Origin: Sulfitobacter sp. M39
GTDB taxonomy: Bacteria; Pseudomonadota; Alphaproteobacteria; Rhodobacterales; Rhodobacteraceae
Reading direction: 5' to 3'
NCBI RefSeq assembly: GCF_021735935.1
Contig: NZ_WMDZ01000001.1
Span: 1,612,001-1,676,000 of the forward strand
Length of the DNA stretch: 64,000 bases
The translations under genes and the position numbers were made by a program. Under the pieces are notes generated by a model that worked only from the letters and a program-made list of their open reading frames with translations, was not told the origin of the DNA and did not search any database. Shown piece by piece: positions 62,823-64,000 of this stretch (its first letter is position 1; the number at the start of each line of letters is the position of its first letter).

Positions 62823-62865
62823 GGGTTCGAGTCCCTTCACCCGCACCACTTCAACTTATTGATAA
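62823..62865 (+). repeat. attR: 43-bp direct repeat with tRNA-Leu 3' fragment
   Basis: Second copy of the attL sequence. It contains only the T-arm and acceptor 3' half of tRNA-Leu, preceded by unrelated DNA, so it is not a functional tRNA. Confidence 0.95.
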
Positions 62866-62928
62866 TCATACATAATTCGCGCGCTTCAGCGCCTGCGTTT
62901 TGATGTCTGTCTTGGCTGTGAACCATGC

Positions 62929-62957
62929 GCCGCGCCCGAAGGGTGTTCGGGCGCGGC
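62929..62957 (-). terminator. Hairpin after the Ala-rich gene
   Basis: GCCGCGCCCGAA and TTCGGGCGCGGC are perfect 12-bp arms around a 5-base loop, just downstream of the leftward gene. Confidence 0.6.
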
Positions 62958-62970
62958 GGGGCTGCGTGGG

Positions 62971-63483
62971 TTACGCGGCGGCTTTCAGCGCTTTGTCGGC
63001 CTTGTCGGCGACGGGCTCAGCGGCGGATGTTGCCGTTGATGCGGCCTCTGTTGGCGCGTTCGATTTCAGCAGGGCCGACAGGTAGGATTTGCTGGCCTGC
63101 TGGGGCGAGCTGCTGACCGGCGCGATCGAGTCGATCAGGCTGCGGGCCTGTGCGGCTTCGATCCGGGCTTCGGCTGCGGCGCGGGCTTGCGCCTCGCTCA
63201 TGCCGCTGTCTTCGGCGTCCGAGGTGGCAACCGGGGTTGGGGCGACGGGGGCCGGAGCCTCCGCAGCGGGGGCTTGCGCTTTCTGCGCAGGGGCGGCGGC
63301 CTGAGACGACTGCGCAGGGGCAGTTTCAGCGGAGGGCTGCGTCTCTTGCGCGGCCGGCTGGTCGTCTTTGGCTTTGGCGTTGTTCTTTTCGGTGTTACCG
63401 GTCTCGGACTTATCTTTCTGTTTCTCGGCCCCTTTGGGCTGAGACTGCTGGCTGCCGCCAGAGAAAAGTGAACTTATTAACAT
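62971..63483 (-). CDS. Ala/Pro/Gln-rich hypothetical protein
   Basis: A 170-residue low-complexity protein. It starts MLISSLFSGGSQQSQPKG, has a long Lys/Glu/Pro/Ala-rich disordered middle, and a helical part with AQARAAAEARIEAAQARSLI and SKSYLSALLKSN. No signal peptide, no membrane helix, no recognised family. It is the first host gene to the right of the element and follows the antiporter gene on the same strand. Confidence 0.65.
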   Translation of the reverse strand: MLISSLFSGGSQQSQPKGAEKQKDKSETGNTEKNNAKAKDDQPAAQETQPSAETAPAQSSQAAAPAQKAQAPAAEAPAPVAPTPVATSDAEDSGMSEAQARAAAEARIEAAQARSLIDSIAPVSSSPQQASKSYLSALLKSNAPTEAASTATSAAEPVADKADKALKAAA

Positions 63484-63622
63484 AGATGTGCCTTTTCAGT
63501 TGGTTACCTACATGACTGAAGCAACTGCCTGACCGGTGTGGCGAAAAAATGGTCCAATTAAGGTTAATGCAAAGCTGAAATACCTGCGCAGATAGTATGC
63601 TGCGCAGGTCGGTGTGGTTTGA

Positions 63623-64000
63623 TCACTCCTCCGGCGGGCGTAGAGCGATAACATGGATGCCGTCGCCGCCTTTGAACTCCTCATTCTTGCGCATGAACTT
63701 GATCTCGCCGCTGGTGGTGATCTGGGCGAGCAGCCGCGCGTCGGGGCTTTCGGCGCGCCAGTCTTCCAGCGTGAATTCTTCGGTCAGGTGGGTACTGCGG
63801 AAGCGCCAGCCATCGGCCACCAGTTGGCGTAGTTCTGTATGGGTCGCTTCAAGGCCCAAGGGGCGTCCGCCCAAGGTACGGGGCAACTGGTGGCGGCTGC
63901 TTTCGGATTTCTCGCGCATCACCTGAAACACATTCTCGCGGCCGAATTCCGGTGCAAGGTCAGTGGTGACCAAAGTGTTATAGGCATCGTTTTCCGTGGC
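63623..64000 (-). CDS. Cation/proton antiporter C-terminal part (truncated by window edge)
   Basis: The last 125 residues of a protein whose 5' part lies beyond the window. Residues ENDAYNTLVTTDLAPEFGREN VFQV (two parts) resemble the end of a TrkA-N-type regulatory domain, followed by a further regulatory segment rich in charged residues and ending GIHVIALRPPEE. This matches the C-terminus of CPA1-type Na+/H+ or K+/H+ antiporters in Rhodobacterales. No transmembrane part is visible here, so the call rests on the tail only. Confidence 0.6.
   Translation of the reverse strand, partial: ATENDAYNTLVTTDLAPEFGRENVFQVMREKSESSRHQLPRTLGGRPLGLEATHTELRQLVADGWRFRSTHLTEEFTLEDWRAESPDARLLAQITTSGEIKFMRKNEEFKGGDGIHVIALRPPEE

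Larger units (their letters stand above)
44826..62865 (+). mobile_element. Integrated ~18.0-kb phage-like element (candidate capsid-forming satellite or deleted prophage)
   Basis: Bounded by perfect 43-bp attL/attR copies, with a tyrosine integrase next to attL. Contents: integrase; a leftward hypothetical; a 10.3-kb rightward head/packaging operon (47,372-57,654); leftward DUF4145 and HNH cargo; a structured RNA region; five or more unknown small genes. Complete parts for an HK97-type capsid and terminase are seen. Absent are a major tail protein, tail tip and fibre genes, holin/endolysin, replication proteins and an identifiable repressor. Excision would give a circle of 17,997 bp. Confidence 0.93.

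Noticed and set aside
62823..62848. Second tRNA-Leu at the right end
   Set aside because: Only the T-arm and acceptor 3' half are present; the D and anticodon arms are missing. It is attR.
44826..62865. Integrative conjugative element or plasmid
   Set aside because: No relaxase, coupling protein, type IV secretion or plasmid replication gene is present.

Overview
The window is GC-rich chromosomal DNA from an alphaproteobacterium of the family Rhodobacteraceae, most likely the Roseobacter group (Sulfitobacter-like). The pointers are a heterotetrameric sarcosine oxidase locus, ccm-type (System I) cytochrome c maturation, the order yajC-secD-secF-Mth938-ccmABCDG, glnB-glnA, and many small proteins typical of marine Rhodobacterales. 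The genus is inference; no rRNA is present.

Region 1 (1-44,700) is host core and metabolic DNA. It opens with the end of glpK, then fbp and an iron-type alcohol dehydrogenase. Next come a TSUP permease, dusA, ruvX-ccmI, and the sarcosine oxidase locus (soxB, a small membrane protein, soxD, soxA, soxG), which is interrupted by a strong intrinsic terminator. Then sodB, a small hydrophilic protein paired with a host-attachment-type protein, a LOG-family protein, a LysM protein, an Atm1-type ABC exporter, a DUF302 protein, a Bcr/CflA efflux pump and an RND pump with its adaptor. After these lie an envelope/GTPase group (YfgM-like, BamB-like, Der), a TspO-like protein, serS, yajC-secDF, ccmABCDG, a DUF3445 protein, a MltB-type transglycosylase, glnBA and an NAD(P)HX dehydratase.

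Region 2 (44,826-62,865) is an integrated element of about 18.0 kb, delimited exactly by a 43-bp direct repeat. The left copy is the 3' end of an intact tRNA-Leu(UAG). The right copy carries only the tRNA 3' fragment. Next to attL is a tyrosine integrase. A tightly overlapping rightward operon then encodes an HK97-type head and packaging machine: portal, protease-capsid fusion, HNH nuclease, head-tail connectors, small and large terminase. The only tail-related genes are two chaperone-like proteins, a DUF3168 completion protein and a tape measure protein. I find no major tail protein, tail tip or fibre, lysis, replication or recognisable repressor gene. Leftward AT-rich cargo genes sit near both ends: a hypothetical, a DUF4145 zinc-ribbon protein and an HNH nuclease. 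A roughly 1-kb protein-free stretch holds what looks like a highly structured plus-strand RNA, and several unknown small genes follow iterated AAGTA/TACTT sites. Either this is a compact satellite that makes its own capsid and borrows tail parts (comparable in concept to capsid-forming PICIs), or it is a deleted prophage. It is the most interesting part of the window.

Region 3 (62,866-64,000) returns to host DNA: an Ala-rich hypothetical protein and the C-terminal end of a cation/proton antiporter running off the window. No CRISPR array, insertion sequence or rRNA operon was seen.
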